From: Bacteroidota bacterium
GTDB lineage: Bacteria > Bacteroidota > Bacteroidia > Flavobacteriales > Weeksellaceae
DNA length: 64,000 bases
Direction of reading: 5' to 3'
Assembly: GCA_023422635.1 (NCBI GenBank)
Contig: JAFAGO010000051.1
Coordinates: 62,001-126,000 of the forward strand
The notes beneath the pieces are model-generated. The model was not told the DNA's origin. It ran no database searches and saw only the letters and a list, made by a program, of their open reading frames with translations. A program made the translations under genes and the position numbers. Position 1 is the stretch's first letter, and every line of letters begins with the position of its first letter. Below, one piece after another: positions 32,249 to 41,939 of the stretch.

Positions 32249-32956
32249 ATGAAAAAATATGTTTTTTACAGTTCTATTGTAATTGCACTTTTGGTTTCTT
32301 GTGGCAAAGTTCGTCCTGAAGGACAAATTGAGCTTCAGAAAAAAGAAGTTCCAACTTTTAATGCGATTGATTTAGATGGTAAATTTCGGACCTTCTTGGT
32401 ACAATCAAAATCCAATTTTATAGAAATTGAAACGTATCCCAATGTTGCTGATAATTTGGATTTCACAGTGAAAAATAACACTTTGTTAATATCCGAAAAA
32501 AGAAAAACTAAAGGAGTTGATTTTTACAACATTACCATTTATTCACAAAAAAGTCCACAAACCATTTCATTATCCGATTCGGTAGAATTTAATGTTTCTA
32601 GTGAAATTAATACTGAAAATTTTCGTCTAAATCTGAAAAATAATAGTAAATTTATAGGAGCAATTCGAAGTAAAAATGCCGAAGTAAATATGCAACAAAC
32701 CAGTTTAGCAAATTTTAAGGGCTTTACCAAAAATGCAGTATTAACATTAAAAGACACCGCAAATATTGTAGCACCTTATTGGCAGATGAATACGGTTAAA
32801 ATGAAACTTACTAATGGCGCTTTCGCTGAGTTTTCGGTAGAAGATTCTTTAAAAGGAAACGTTGAAAATACAGCCAAATTACTCTATCATGGCAATCCGG
32901 TGCGCGCTTTTAAAATAGACGAAAAAACCACTGTGGAAAATCAACCTTTGGATTAA
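32249..32956 (+). CDS. GIN-domain (DUF2807) lipoprotein
   Basis: A 235-residue protein with a lipoprotein signal, cysteine about C18 in the lipobox LLVSC. The remainder is a DUF2807/GIN-type head domain with repeated beta strands, such as LDFTVKNNTLLISEKR and AEVNMQQTSLANFKG, as in right-handed beta-helix folds. It should be anchored to the outer or inner membrane facing the periplasm. The function is unknown. It lies between a glycosyltransferase and phosphoglucomutase on the same strand, with 52-60 base gaps. Confidence 0.8.
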   Translation: MKKYVFYSSIVIALLVSCGKVRPEGQIELQKKEVPTFNAIDLDGKFRTFLVQSKSNFIEIETYPNVADNLDFTVKNNTLLISEKRKTKGVDFYNITIYSQKSPQTISLSDSVEFNVSSEINTENFRLNLKNNSKFIGAIRSKNAEVNMQQTSLANFKGFTKNAVLTLKDTANIVAPYWQMNTVKMKLTNGAFAEFSVEDSLKGNVENTAKLLYHGNPVRAFKIDEKTTVENQPLD

Positions 32957-33008
32957 TTTCATTTGAAAAAATTAGCATAAAGAGATAATTAGATAAATCA
33001 CTATTATA

Positions 33009-34727
33009 ATGACAACATTAGAAAAAGCACAACTTTGGCTTACGGATACTTTTGATTCCGAAACCCGTGAAAAAGTACAGCAACTTATTGATTCCAATTC
33101 CCCAGATTTGGAGGATTCCTTTTATCGTGAACTAGAATTTGGAACAGGTGGAATGCGCGGCGTAATGGGCGTAGGAACCAACCGCTTGAATAAATATACT
33201 TTAGGACAAGCGACGCAAGGTTTGGCCAATTATCTGCACGAACAATTTCCTGGTGAAGAAATTAAAGTTGCAGTAGCATTTGATGTTAGAAACAACTCTA
33301 AAGAGTTTGGTAAATTGGTGGCAGATGTGTTAACCGCTAACGGAATTAAAGTGCTTTTGTTTAAAAATCACAGACCAACACCTGAGCTTTCTTTTACCGT
33401 AAGAAACAAAAAATGTAATGCAGGAATTGTACTTACCGCTTCCCATAATCCACCAGAATACAACGGATATAAAGTGTATTGGAATGATGGTGCACAAGTA
33501 GTTCCACCAAACGACGAAAATATTATTAAAGAAGTATATAGCACGAAATTCGATCAAATTAAATTCAACGGAAACGATGATTTAATTGAATGGGTAGGCG
33601 AAGAGCAAGATGATGTTTATATTGATGCTTGTATGGAAAATTCGCTTTATCAAAAAGATAAAACGGGATACGATAACTTGAATATTGTATTTACTTCCAT
33701 CCATGGTACAACGTATACCACTATTCCGAAAGCATTGAAAAAAGCAGGCTTCACAAAAGTGGATTTGGTTACCGAGCAAATGATCCCAAGTGGAAACTTC
33801 CCAACAGTAGCTTCTCCGAATCCAGAAGAGCCAGCAGCGCTTTCTATGGCGTTGGATTTGGCAAAAATTACCAATGGAGATATCGTAATAGGAACCGATC
33901 CTGATGGTGACCGTTTAGGAATTGCTGTTAGGAATTTGGATGGCGAACTTCAACTTTTAAACGGAAATCAAACCAATACAATCTTAACGTATTATATTTT
34001 AGATCAGTGGAAAAAAGCAGGTAAAATTACCGGCAACGAATTTATTGGTTCAACCATTGTAACCTCTGATATTTTCTTTGATATTGCTGAAAAATTTGGA
34101 GTAGATTGCAAGGTAGGACTTACTGGTTTTAAATGGATTGGTAAAATGATTCGCGATGTAGAAGGAAAAGAAAAATTCATTTGTGGTGGCGAAGAAAGTT
34201 TTGGTTTTATGACCGGCGATTTTGTTCGTGATAAAGATTCTTGTGGTTCCATTCTTTTGGCTTGCGAAATTGCAGCTTTATTAAAATCTGAAGGAAAAAC
34301 CATTTACCAATACCTGATCGAAATTTACGAAAACATCGGTATTTACTTGGAAGGACTCGTAAATGTGGTAAGAAAAGGTAGAACTGGTGCCGAAGAAATT
34401 GCTCAAATGATGACTGATTTCCGTACAAATCCTCCAAAAGAAATTGCAGGTTCTCCAGTTGCGGTTTTAAAAGATTTTAAAGAACAAACAAAATTGGATA
34501 TTAAAACCGGTGAAAAATCAGTGATGGATGATATTCCAAAATCAAATGTTTTAATTTTCTATACAGAAGATGGAACAAAAGTTTGCGTTCGTCCTTCAGG
34601 AACAGAACCCAAAATTAAATTCTATGTTTCTGTAAAAGATTCAATTGCTACAGAACAAGATTTTGTTGAAAAACTTCCAATGCTTCAAGCTAAAATTAAA
34701 TCAGTTGAAAAAGATTTAAATCTGTAA
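33009..34727 (+). CDS. Phosphoglucomutase/phosphomannomutase
   Basis: A 572-residue alpha-D-phosphohexomutase, similar in length to Bacillus PgcA. The phosphoserine is about S145 in TASHNPPEYNGYK. The metal site is D297, D299 and D301 in TDPDGDRLGI, the sugar-binding loop is GGEESFGF (about 396-403), and the phosphate-binding loop is RPSGTEPKIKFY near 532. It interconverts glucose-1-phosphate and glucose-6-phosphate, feeding nucleotide sugars for polysaccharide and envelope synthesis, which fits the nearby glycosyltransferase. Confidence 0.94.
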   Translation: MTTLEKAQLWLTDTFDSETREKVQQLIDSNSPDLEDSFYRELEFGTGGMRGVMGVGTNRLNKYTLGQATQGLANYLHEQFPGEEIKVAVAFDVRNNSKEFGKLVADVLTANGIKVLLFKNHRPTPELSFTVRNKKCNAGIVLTASHNPPEYNGYKVYWNDGAQVVPPNDENIIKEVYSTKFDQIKFNGNDDLIEWVGEEQDDVYIDACMENSLYQKDKTGYDNLNIVFTSIHGTTYTTIPKALKKAGFTKVDLVTEQMIPSGNFPTVASPNPEEPAALSMALDLAKITNGDIVIGTDPDGDRLGIAVRNLDGELQLLNGNQTNTILTYYILDQWKKAGKITGNEFIGSTIVTSDIFFDIAEKFGVDCKVGLTGFKWIGKMIRDVEGKEKFICGGEESFGFMTGDFVRDKDSCGSILLACEIAALLKSEGKTIYQYLIEIYENIGIYLEGLVNVVRKGRTGAEEIAQMMTDFRTNPPKEIAGSPVAVLKDFKEQTKLDIKTGEKSVMDDIPKSNVLIFYTEDGTKVCVRPSGTEPKIKFYVSVKDSIATEQDFVEKLPMLQAKIKSVEKDLNL

Positions 34728-34745
34728 AAACAGTCAACAATAACA

Positions 34746-34776
34746 AATGAGGCGGCACCAAAGGTGCCGCCTCATT
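34746..34776. terminator. Convergent terminator between phosphoglucomutase and rdgB
   Basis: A 13-base perfect stem ATGAGGCGGCACC / GGTGCCGCCTCAT with loop AAA. T tracts on either side are short, but the stem is very stable and the flanking genes are convergent. Confidence 0.8.
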
Positions 34777-34788
34777 CATTTCCTACCT

Positions 34789-35364
34789 TTATTTCTTGAA
34801 AAAATTCAAGAGTTTTTCGATTGCTTTTTTTCGGTGACTGATCTTATTTTTTTCTTCAGGAAGCATTTCTGCGAAGGTTTTCTCATAACCATTGGGAACA
34901 AAAATGGGGTCGTACCCAAAACCTTTAAATCCTTTATTTTCGTTAAGAAGATTTCCGTTAATGCGGCCTTCAAAAAATTCAGCGCCGTTTGCACTGTAGT
35001 AACATAGAACCGTAATAAAATATGCTTTTCGGTTGTCTTTAAGTTGCATTTCTTCCAACACTTTTGCGATGTTTTTCCCAAAATCATGATCACCCGCGTA
35101 TCGTGCGGAATAAATTCCTGGGCGGCCATCAAGCGCGTCCACCACTAAACCAGAATCATCTCCAATACTTGGGATTCCTGTTTTTTCGAAGCAAAATTTG
35201 GCTTTAATTTGTGCATTTTCCTCAAATGTTTTTCCATCTTCTATAATTTCGTCATTAATGCCAAAATCGGTAAGTGATTTCACTTGGTATTCACTTCCTA
35301 AAATTTGCTGAATTTCTTCTTTTTTATGAAGATTATGCGTGGCTATTAGTATTTCTTGCGCCAT
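34789..35364 (-). CDS. rdgB: Non-canonical purine NTP pyrophosphatase, RdgB/HAM1 family
   Basis: A 191-residue protein, the normal length. Conserved features are ILIATHNLHKKEEIQ at the N-terminus, FEENAQIKA, SIGDDSGLVVDALDGRPGIYSARYAG and GFGYDPIFVP, ending with SHRKKAI. It hydrolyses ITP, dITP and XTP, keeping deaminated bases out of nucleic acids. It follows the CPBP protease gene by 19 bases on the minus strand, so both are one operon. Confidence 0.96.
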   Translation of the reverse strand: MAQEILIATHNLHKKEEIQQILGSEYQVKSLTDFGINDEIIEDGKTFEENAQIKAKFCFEKTGIPSIGDDSGLVVDALDGRPGIYSARYAGDHDFGKNIAKVLEEMQLKDNRKAYFITVLCYYSANGAEFFEGRINGNLLNENKGFKGFGYDPIFVPNGYEKTFAEMLPEEKNKISHRKKAIEKLLNFFKK

Positions 35365-35383
35365 TTTTTTAGATATTTTAAAT

Positions 35384-36229
35384 TTAAAAATTCGTATTCT
35401 CCTCTGAGTAGGCTACTTTATATCGTTTTGTAAAAAGGTAATAAAAGGTTGCGAAAATTACGATTCCCAATCCTAAAATCGCCCATTCTGGTAAATGAAA
35501 TGCGTCGGAAAAACTTTCTGTTTTAAAGGTGGTCATCATTAAAGTTGAAACAAGGTTATTAAAAGCGTGTAACAAAATTGGCAATAATAAAGATTTTGTT
35601 TTATAATAAACCAATCCCAAAACAAAGCCTAATAACGTTGCACCCACAAATTGCCAAGGATTACCGTGAATCAGTCCGAAAATTAAAGCGGATATCCAAA
35701 TCGCGTATTTTGGATCCGTTCCTTTATTCAATAAACCTTTCATAATAATGCCTCTGAACACGATTTCTTCAAAAATCGGAGCCATAATTACGGCCATAAT
35801 AACCATTAAAATAGTATCGTTTGAAAGCTGATTCAGGAACGTTGAATAAAATTCGTATAAATCGCCGAAAATAGGTCCGGTTGTAGGAATTAAGAAGGAA
35901 ATGAATTCAGTAATTAAGCCCATTCCGAACATCATTGGAAATACAAGAAAGTAAGTGTAGAGATTCTTTTTACTAAAATTAAAATTCAGTTTTTTCCCCG
36001 TTTCAGGTCGACACACCCAGAAATCAAAAGCCCAAATAGCGCCACACCACATAAGGGTGTTCGAAACCAACAAATACCAATCTTTATATTGTATATTGGT
36101 TTTAAAAATCAGCAGTACTGCAACATCAACAAGGGAAAGGAGGAGCAACGGAAGAAATGCGCCTCCAATCAATGCTGCTGCGCCTTTCCATCCAAATGTA
36201 AATTTCGGTAATGTTGTATTTGGGTACAT
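35384..36229 (-). CDS. CPBP-family intramembrane glutamic protease
   Basis: A 281-residue membrane protein with about eight hydrophobic segments. The catalytic pair EE lies in APIFEEIVFRGIIMKGL, followed by ALIFGLIHGNPWQFVGA and LLLPILLHAFNNLVS, the conserved FxxxH and HxxxN motifs of the CPBP/CAAX-protease family. Members cleave prenylated or signal-type peptides or act in bacteriocin immunity; the target is unknown here. A TATCTTTG -7 box lies 16 bases upstream of the ATG. Confidence 0.9.
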   Translation of the reverse strand: MYPNTTLPKFTFGWKGAAALIGGAFLPLLLLSLVDVAVLLIFKTNIQYKDWYLLVSNTLMWCGAIWAFDFWVCRPETGKKLNFNFSKKNLYTYFLVFPMMFGMGLITEFISFLIPTTGPIFGDLYEFYSTFLNQLSNDTILMVIMAVIMAPIFEEIVFRGIIMKGLLNKGTDPKYAIWISALIFGLIHGNPWQFVGATLLGFVLGLVYYKTKSLLLPILLHAFNNLVSTLMMTTFKTESFSDAFHLPEWAILGLGIVIFATFYYLFTKRYKVAYSEENTNF

Positions 36230-36245
36230 ACTTAGAATGTTTGGG

Positions 36246-36253
36246 CAAAGATA
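36246..36253 (-). promoter_or_regulatory. -7 promoter box of the CPBP-rdgB operon
   Basis: Minus-strand TATCTTTG, matching TAnnTTTG, 16 bases before the ATG at 36229. Confidence 0.6.
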
Positions 36254-36368
36254 TAAAAATTGAAAGGTCTGCTTTTATAGATTCTCTTTTCTTCTTACCA
36301 TCATATTCATTCGTTCATACTTTTTAAATTCAATAAAAATCCCGATTTTTGCAGCCATAAATTTGAAT

Positions 36369-37961
36369 ATGGCAGACTTAGTCACAGAAATACAAAAAAG
36401 GAAAACTTTTGGAATCATCTCTCACCCAGATGCAGGAAAAACAACACTTACGGAAAAGTTGCTTCTTTTTGGGGGCGCAATTCAGGAAGCGGGTGCAGTA
36501 AAATCCAATAAAATTAAGAAAGGGGCAACTTCGGATTTTATGGAGATTGAAAGACAAAGAGGGATTTCCGTAGCAACTTCTGTTTTGGCTTTTCACTATA
36601 AAGATCATAAAATTAATATTCTCGATACTCCGGGGCACAAAGATTTTGCCGAAGATACGTATCGAACCCTTACAGCAGTAGATTCTGTAATTGTGGTAAT
36701 CGATGTTGCAAAAGGTGTAGAAGAGCAAACCGAAAAATTGGTTCAAGTTTGTCAAATGCGCAGCATCCCGATGCTGGTATTTATTAATAAGCTGGATCGA
36801 GAAGGGAAGGATGCCTTCGATTTATTAGATGAAGTGGAACAGAAATTAGGTTTATCCGTTGTTCCTTTATCGCTGCCAATCGGTATGGGAAGCGATTTTC
36901 AAGGGATTTACAATATTTGGAAAAACAACATTCAGCTTTTCCTTGAAGAAAAAAAACAGAAAGTAGGCGAAAGCATTACGTTTGATGATATTAACGATTC
37001 AAGTATCGATGAAATTATTGGCGAAAAGGCTGCGGCCACACTTCGTGAAGAATTAGAACTTATTCAAAGTGTTTATCCTCAGTTCGATCGCGAAGAATAT
37101 AAAAAAGGAAATTTACAACCCGTATTTTTTGGTTCTGCTTTAAATAACTTTGGAGTTCGAGAACTTCTCGATGCCTTTATTGAAATTGCTCCAGAGCCGC
37201 AACCAAAAGAAAGCGATACCCGTTTAGTTCGTCCAGAAGAGAATAAATTTACAGGTTTTGTATTTAAAATTCACGCCAATATGGATCCGAAACACCGCGA
37301 CCGTTTGGCTTTCGTGAAAATTGTTTCGGGAACATTTAAAAGAAATGAAAATTACCTTTTAGTTCGCGAAGGTAAAAACATGAAATTTTCTTCCCCTAAT
37401 GCATTTTTTGCGGATAAGAAAGAAATTGTAGACGAAAGTTTCCCTGGCGATATTGTTGGACTTCACGATACAGGAAATTTTCGAATTGGCGATACCTTAA
37501 CTGCCGGCGAAAAATTAAGTTTTAAAGGAATTCCAAGTTTCTCTCCAGAACATTTCCGATACATTAATAATGACGATCCATTAAAAGCGAAACAGTTGGC
37601 AAAAGGGATTGATCAGTTAATGGATGAAGGTGTTGCGCAGTTGTTTACAATGGAAATGAACGGTAGAAAAATTATCGGTACCGTTGGAGCACTTCAATAT
37701 GAAGTAATTCAATATCGTCTTGAACACGAATACGGCGCAAAATGTACTTACGAACCTATTTCTATTCACAAAGCATGTTGGGTGGAAGCTGATGAAAAAT
37801 CGGATGAGTTTAAAGAATTTGCCAAATTAAAACAGCGTTTTCTTGCGAGAGATAAGTACAACCAACTGGTGTTCTTGGCCGATTCCTCTTTCACGATTAC
37901 AATGACTCAAGATAAATTCCCGAATATTAAACTTCACTTTATTAGTGAATTTAAAGACTAA
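36369..37961 (+). CDS. prfC: Peptide chain release factor 3
   Basis: A 530-residue translational GTPase, the length of RF3. G1 is SHPDAGKTTLTEKLL, G2 QRGISVATSV, G3 LDTPGHKDFAEDTYR, G4 INKLDREGKD; the C-terminal domains end with LADSSFTITMTQDKFPNIK. RF3 removes RF1/RF2 from the ribosome after termination. ATG at 36369 is chosen over a TTG at 36363. A -7-like GATTTTTG lies at 36344-36351, one base off consensus. Confidence 0.96.
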   Translation: MADLVTEIQKRKTFGIISHPDAGKTTLTEKLLLFGGAIQEAGAVKSNKIKKGATSDFMEIERQRGISVATSVLAFHYKDHKINILDTPGHKDFAEDTYRTLTAVDSVIVVIDVAKGVEEQTEKLVQVCQMRSIPMLVFINKLDREGKDAFDLLDEVEQKLGLSVVPLSLPIGMGSDFQGIYNIWKNNIQLFLEEKKQKVGESITFDDINDSSIDEIIGEKAAATLREELELIQSVYPQFDREEYKKGNLQPVFFGSALNNFGVRELLDAFIEIAPEPQPKESDTRLVRPEENKFTGFVFKIHANMDPKHRDRLAFVKIVSGTFKRNENYLLVREGKNMKFSSPNAFFADKKEIVDESFPGDIVGLHDTGNFRIGDTLTAGEKLSFKGIPSFSPEHFRYINNDDPLKAKQLAKGIDQLMDEGVAQLFTMEMNGRKIIGTVGALQYEVIQYRLEHEYGAKCTYEPISIHKACWVEADEKSDEFKEFAKLKQRFLARDKYNQLVFLADSSFTITMTQDKFPNIKLHFISEFKD

Positions 37962-38047
37962 ATTGTGAATTGTTCATCATTCAAAAACAAGAATTAAATT
38001 TGATTTAAAGGAAAGAAACAATTCTTTTTATTGAAGATATGAAACTC

Positions 38048-38078
38048 AAAATGCGGCGTTAAATGTGCCGCATTTTTG
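38048..38078 (+). terminator. Terminator upstream of the RNase Z gene
   Basis: Stem AAATGCGGC / GCCGCATTT with T run. It lies 87 bases after the prfC stop and ends before the RNase Z promoter. Confidence 0.8.
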
Positions 38079-38089
38079 TTGAAAATCTG

Positions 38090-38097
38090 TATATTTG
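38090..38097 (+). promoter_or_regulatory. -7 promoter box of the RNase Z gene
   Basis: TATATTTG, perfect TAnnTTTG, 19 bases before the TTG start at 38117. Confidence 0.65.
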
Positions 38098-38116
38098 GTT
38101 TTTTATAGCAAAAATT

Positions 38117-39031
38117 TTGAGTGCATATTTAACGATTCTCGGCTTTAACTCGGCAATACCAACTGTTCATTCTTCGCCAACAGCGCAATTTCTAGAAATG
38201 GATGAACGCCATTTTTTAATCGATTGTGGAGAAGGAACTCAAGTGCAGCTTCGGAAAGCGAGAGTTCGTTTTTCAAAAATCAATCACATTTTTATATCGC
38301 ATTTACATGGTGATCATTGTTTCGGTTTACCAGGATTAATTGCTTCTTTCCGGTTGTTGGGTAGGGAAACACCTTTGCATATTTACGGACCAAAAGGCAT
38401 AAAAAAAATGTTGGAAACCATTTTTGAAATTACGGAAACGCAACGCGGATTTGGAGTGGTTTACCATGAATTAGACAAAACATATTCTGAAAAAATTTAT
38501 GAAGATAAAAGGGTAGAAGTATACACTATCCCTTTGAATCATCGAATTTATTGCAACGGCTATTTATTTCGAGAAAAAACAAAAGAGCGCCATTTGAACA
38601 TGGAAGAAATTTCTAAATATCCCGAAATTCAAGTTTGCGATTACCAAAATATTAAAAACGGGAAAGATTTTGTGCTCAATGATGGCTATGTTCTACAAAA
38701 TGCTTCGTTAACTTTTCCTCCCGATCATTCCGTTTCTTATGCGTTTTGCAGCGATACCAGAATGAAACCGGATGTTGTACCTATTATCGAAAATGTAGAT
38801 GTTTTGTACCATGAATCAACATTCTTACACGATCTTAAAGAAATGGCAGATTACACAGGCCATTCCACGGCGTTGGAAGCTGCTAAAATTGCGCAACAAG
38901 CAAATGTTGGTAAATTAATTCTTGGACATTTTTCCAATCGCTACTCGGATTTAACGGTTTTTACAGATGAAGCTCGCGAAATTTTTCCAAATACGTTTCT
39001 CCCAAAAGCGCTCGAAGCCGTAAAAATTTAA
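38117..39031 (+). CDS. rnz: Ribonuclease Z
   Basis: A 304-residue MBL-fold nuclease, the normal length. The HxHxDH motif is ISHLHGDHCFGLPG; ELAC-type ligands follow in SYAFCSDTRMKPD, the aspartate-containing HESTF, and the HST motif in YTGHSTALEAA, then LILGHFSNRY. It cuts the 3' trailer of pre-tRNA. The start is a TTG at 38117, giving MSAYLTILGFNSAIP, which agrees with the family's usual beginning. An upstream in-frame ATG at 38063 lies inside the terminator stem and before the promoter, so it is rejected. Confidence 0.9.
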   Translation: MSAYLTILGFNSAIPTVHSSPTAQFLEMDERHFLIDCGEGTQVQLRKARVRFSKINHIFISHLHGDHCFGLPGLIASFRLLGRETPLHIYGPKGIKKMLETIFEITETQRGFGVVYHELDKTYSEKIYEDKRVEVYTIPLNHRIYCNGYLFREKTKERHLNMEEISKYPEIQVCDYQNIKNGKDFVLNDGYVLQNASLTFPPDHSVSYAFCSDTRMKPDVVPIIENVDVLYHESTFLHDLKEMADYTGHSTALEAAKIAQQANVGKLILGHFSNRYSDLTVFTDEAREIFPNTFLPKALEAVKI

Positions 39032-39091
39032 ATTTTTCTTAAATTCTGATTATTTTTCTTATTTATCCCTTATTGTTAAGCGGGTATCTCT

Positions 39092-39099
39092 TAACTTTG
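39092..39099 (+). promoter_or_regulatory. -7 promoter box of ppc, 4 bases before the ATG
   Basis: TAACTTTG, perfect TAnnTTTG. A TTG at 39073-39075 lies 16 bases upstream and may be the -33 element. The ATG at 39104 is only 4 bases downstream. Confidence 0.6.
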
Positions 39100-39103
39100 T
39101 CTT

Positions 39104-41650
39104 ATGATTAAAGACGAACAAACTGAGAAATTCAGGCAAATTGTAGAAAATAAATTTCAGATCTACAATTCACTCTTTATGAGTTTGCCTTATGATAAAA
39201 TGACCAATATCGGGATGTTATTGCCATTTCTTTATGAAGAAAGTAAAATCGGTTACGAGCAGGAAGGCAAAAGTCCAATTGACATCATCGAGAGTTTTTT
39301 TGAAAAGCACACCGATTTAACGGATGAAAACCAAAAAATTGAACTTCTATTTAAAATTATACAATATATTGAGCGTCAGGTAGTTTTGTTCGATAGTATC
39401 GAAGATGCTGCTTTCAGTAGATTGCATTCCGAAAGCGATGCGGGAACCGTTAATCAGCTGTATGAAAGAAGTGTACAAGAGCATGAATTGCAACATACAC
39501 GCGAAAAGCTGAAAGATTTTGCTATTAAAATTGTATTTACTGCGCACCCAACACAATTTTATCCGAATACCGTGCAACGTATTATCCACGATTTGCGTTT
39601 TGCAATTATGGAAGATTCTGTAACCAATATCGATATGCTGCTACAACAATTGGGAAAAACACCTTTTGTGAATAAAGAAAGGCCAACACCTTTGGATGAA
39701 GCGATGAGCATTATTTATTACTTGCGTTATGTTTATTACGAAAGTATCGGTGAGCTTTATAAAAAAATTAAAAACATCTTTGGTGATCAGCACTTTACGC
39801 CACATCCCGATGTTGTACAGTTGGGTTTTTGGCCTGGAGGAGATCGCGATGGAAATCCGTTTGTAACCGCAGAAACTACAATTAAAGTTGCTGCAGAGTT
39901 GCGTTCCAATATTCTTAAATGCTATTACGGAAGCATGAAAATTCTTCGAAGAAGATTAAGTTTCCGTGGTGTTACAAAAGTTTTGGATGAACTAAGTCAA
40001 GAATTGTATAAAGCCATTTTTACCGAAGAAAGCGAAATTACAAGCGAGTATATTCTGAACAAAATTGATGAAGCAGACAAAATTTTGGTGCAAGAACATA
40101 ACGGATTGTTCCGCAATTTGTTGTTGGATTTTAAAGATCGTGTAAAGATTTTCGGAACACACTTTGCAACACTGGATATTCGTCAGGATTCCAGAATTCA
40201 TCAACAAGTGGTGGAAGAAATTATCACCAAAAAATCAGGGAAGAATGCTGCTGATTTATCAACCAATGAAAAATTAGATTGGTTACTGAATACCGATGTT
40301 ACTGTTGATCCCAACGAATTTGAAGGCATTACGCAAGATACACTTCAAAATATTCAGAATATAGAATTAATTCAAAGCAGAAATGGCGAACGTGGTTTAA
40401 ACCGCTATATCATTTCAAATTCCGATGAAATTAAAGATGTACTGAATGTTTACGGAATGATGCGTTTGGCAGGTTATGCCGAAAAGGAAATCAATATGGA
40501 TATCGTGCCATTGTTTGAAACAATGGAAGGTTTGGAAAATGCAGAAGATGTAATGCGCGAATTGTATTCGTTCCCGAAATACCAAAAACATATCGGGAAA
40601 CGAGGAAATTATCAAACCATAATGCTCGGATTTTCGGATGGAACGAAAGATGGCGGTTATCTAAAAGCGAATTGGGAAATTTACCGCGCGAAAGAACGTC
40701 TTACAAAAGTTTCTGAAGAATTCGGAATTCGAGTGATCTTTTTTGATGGTAGAGGCGGACCACCAGCAAGAGGTGGAGGTAAAACGCACGATTTCTACGC
40801 TTCACAAGGAAAAACGATTGCCAATAATAAAATCGAGCTTACCATTCAAGGGCAAACGATTACTTCTGTTTTCGGAAATATCGATCAAGCGAAATATAAT
40901 TTCGAACAATTGCTAACTGCTGGAATTGAAAATGATGTTTTCAAAAGTTTTAAAAAGGATTTATCGGCTAACGAAAGATCGTTAATTGAAGAGCTTGCAG
41001 AATTGAGTTTTAAAAAATATTCTGCCTTAAAAGCGCACCCAATGTTTGTACCTTATCTTCAGGAAATGAGTACCTTGGAATATTATGGAAGAACCAATAT
41101 CGGAAGTAGACCTTCCAAACGAGGAGGAAATAACGAGATGAAGTTTGAAGATTTACGAGCAATTCCGTTTGTAGGATCTTGGAGCCAACTCAAACAAAAT
41201 GTACCAGGATTTTTTGGTTTTGGTTTTGCGTTGAATCATTTAAAAGAAGAAGGTCGTTTTAAAGAAGTAATTGATTTGTACAGAAATTCAGACTTTTTCA
41301 AAACGTTGGTTCAAAATTCAATGATGAGCATGAATAAATCGTATTTTCCTTTAACTTATTATATGAAGGAAAATAAGAAGTTTGGCGCTTTTTGGAATAT
41401 TTTGCACGAAGAATACAATCTTTCAAAAGAAATGATGTTGGAATTGACGGGTTATAAAATTCTTCAACAAGAAGAACCACTTTCTAGAAAATCGGTAAAA
41501 ATTCGTGAAAAAATTGTTCTTCCACTTTTAAGTATTCAACAATATGCACTGATGAAAGTTCAACAAGATTCTCCGCATCGAACTGAATATGAAAAACTGG
41601 TAATGCGATCGCTTTTCGGAAACATTAATGCAAGTAGAAACTCGGCATAA
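39104..41650 (+). CDS. ppc: Phosphoenolpyruvate carboxylase
   Basis: An 848-residue protein, within the family range. Catalytic signatures are FTAHPTQFYPNTV (HPT motif, with Q where many have E), FWPGGDRDGNPFVTAETT, FFDGRGGPPARGGG and FVGSWSQLKQNVPGFFGFG. The enzyme adds bicarbonate to PEP to make oxaloacetate, refilling the TCA cycle. The usual C-terminal QNTG is absent; the chain ends NINASRNSA. The ATG lies 4 bases after a -7 box, so its mRNA may be leaderless. Confidence 0.95.
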   Translation: MIKDEQTEKFRQIVENKFQIYNSLFMSLPYDKMTNIGMLLPFLYEESKIGYEQEGKSPIDIIESFFEKHTDLTDENQKIELLFKIIQYIERQVVLFDSIEDAAFSRLHSESDAGTVNQLYERSVQEHELQHTREKLKDFAIKIVFTAHPTQFYPNTVQRIIHDLRFAIMEDSVTNIDMLLQQLGKTPFVNKERPTPLDEAMSIIYYLRYVYYESIGELYKKIKNIFGDQHFTPHPDVVQLGFWPGGDRDGNPFVTAETTIKVAAELRSNILKCYYGSMKILRRRLSFRGVTKVLDELSQELYKAIFTEESEITSEYILNKIDEADKILVQEHNGLFRNLLLDFKDRVKIFGTHFATLDIRQDSRIHQQVVEEIITKKSGKNAADLSTNEKLDWLLNTDVTVDPNEFEGITQDTLQNIQNIELIQSRNGERGLNRYIISNSDEIKDVLNVYGMMRLAGYAEKEINMDIVPLFETMEGLENAEDVMRELYSFPKYQKHIGKRGNYQTIMLGFSDGTKDGGYLKANWEIYRAKERLTKVSEEFGIRVIFFDGRGGPPARGGGKTHDFYASQGKTIANNKIELTIQGQTITSVFGNIDQAKYNFEQLLTAGIENDVFKSFKKDLSANERSLIEELAELSFKKYSALKAHPMFVPYLQEMSTLEYYGRTNIGSRPSKRGGNNEMKFEDLRAIPFVGSWSQLKQNVPGFFGFGFALNHLKEEGRFKEVIDLYRNSDFFKTLVQNSMMSMNKSYFPLTYYMKENKKFGAFWNILHEEYNLSKEMMLELTGYKILQQEEPLSRKSVKIREKIVLPLLSIQQYALMKVQQDSPHRTEYEKLVMRSLFGNINASRNSA

Positions 41651-41737
41651 TGATTTTTTAAAATGTTCAAAGGTGGAGAAATCATGATGAATAAATGATG
41701 TTATCTCCGCAATTTGAATCGCTTACATGAATTAAGA

Positions 41738-41766
41738 AGCTGTCTCAGTTGTGAGACGGCTTTTTT
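41738..41766 (+). terminator. Terminator in the ppc-dioxygenase gap
   Basis: Stem GTCTCA / TGAGAC with flanking GC pairs, loop GTTG, followed by six T. It lies about 90 bases after the ppc stop. Confidence 0.8.
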
Positions 41767-41939
41767 ATTGAGTTTTGTAGCAATAGAAGTTGATATAGCC
41801 GATAACTCAAAGCTTCATTCACTCCTTTTTCCTAAAATCACAACACTTCTTCCGAAATCTGTTACCGAGTCAATACGGTTTCGACGGATCTTTGTATCGT
41901 TAAAATGAGTGTAGAAAACATTCAGAAAAAGAATGATTA

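Noticed and set aside
41714..41908. Open frame of 64 codons after ppc
   Set aside because: Contains the ppc-region terminator hairpin and has no coding character.
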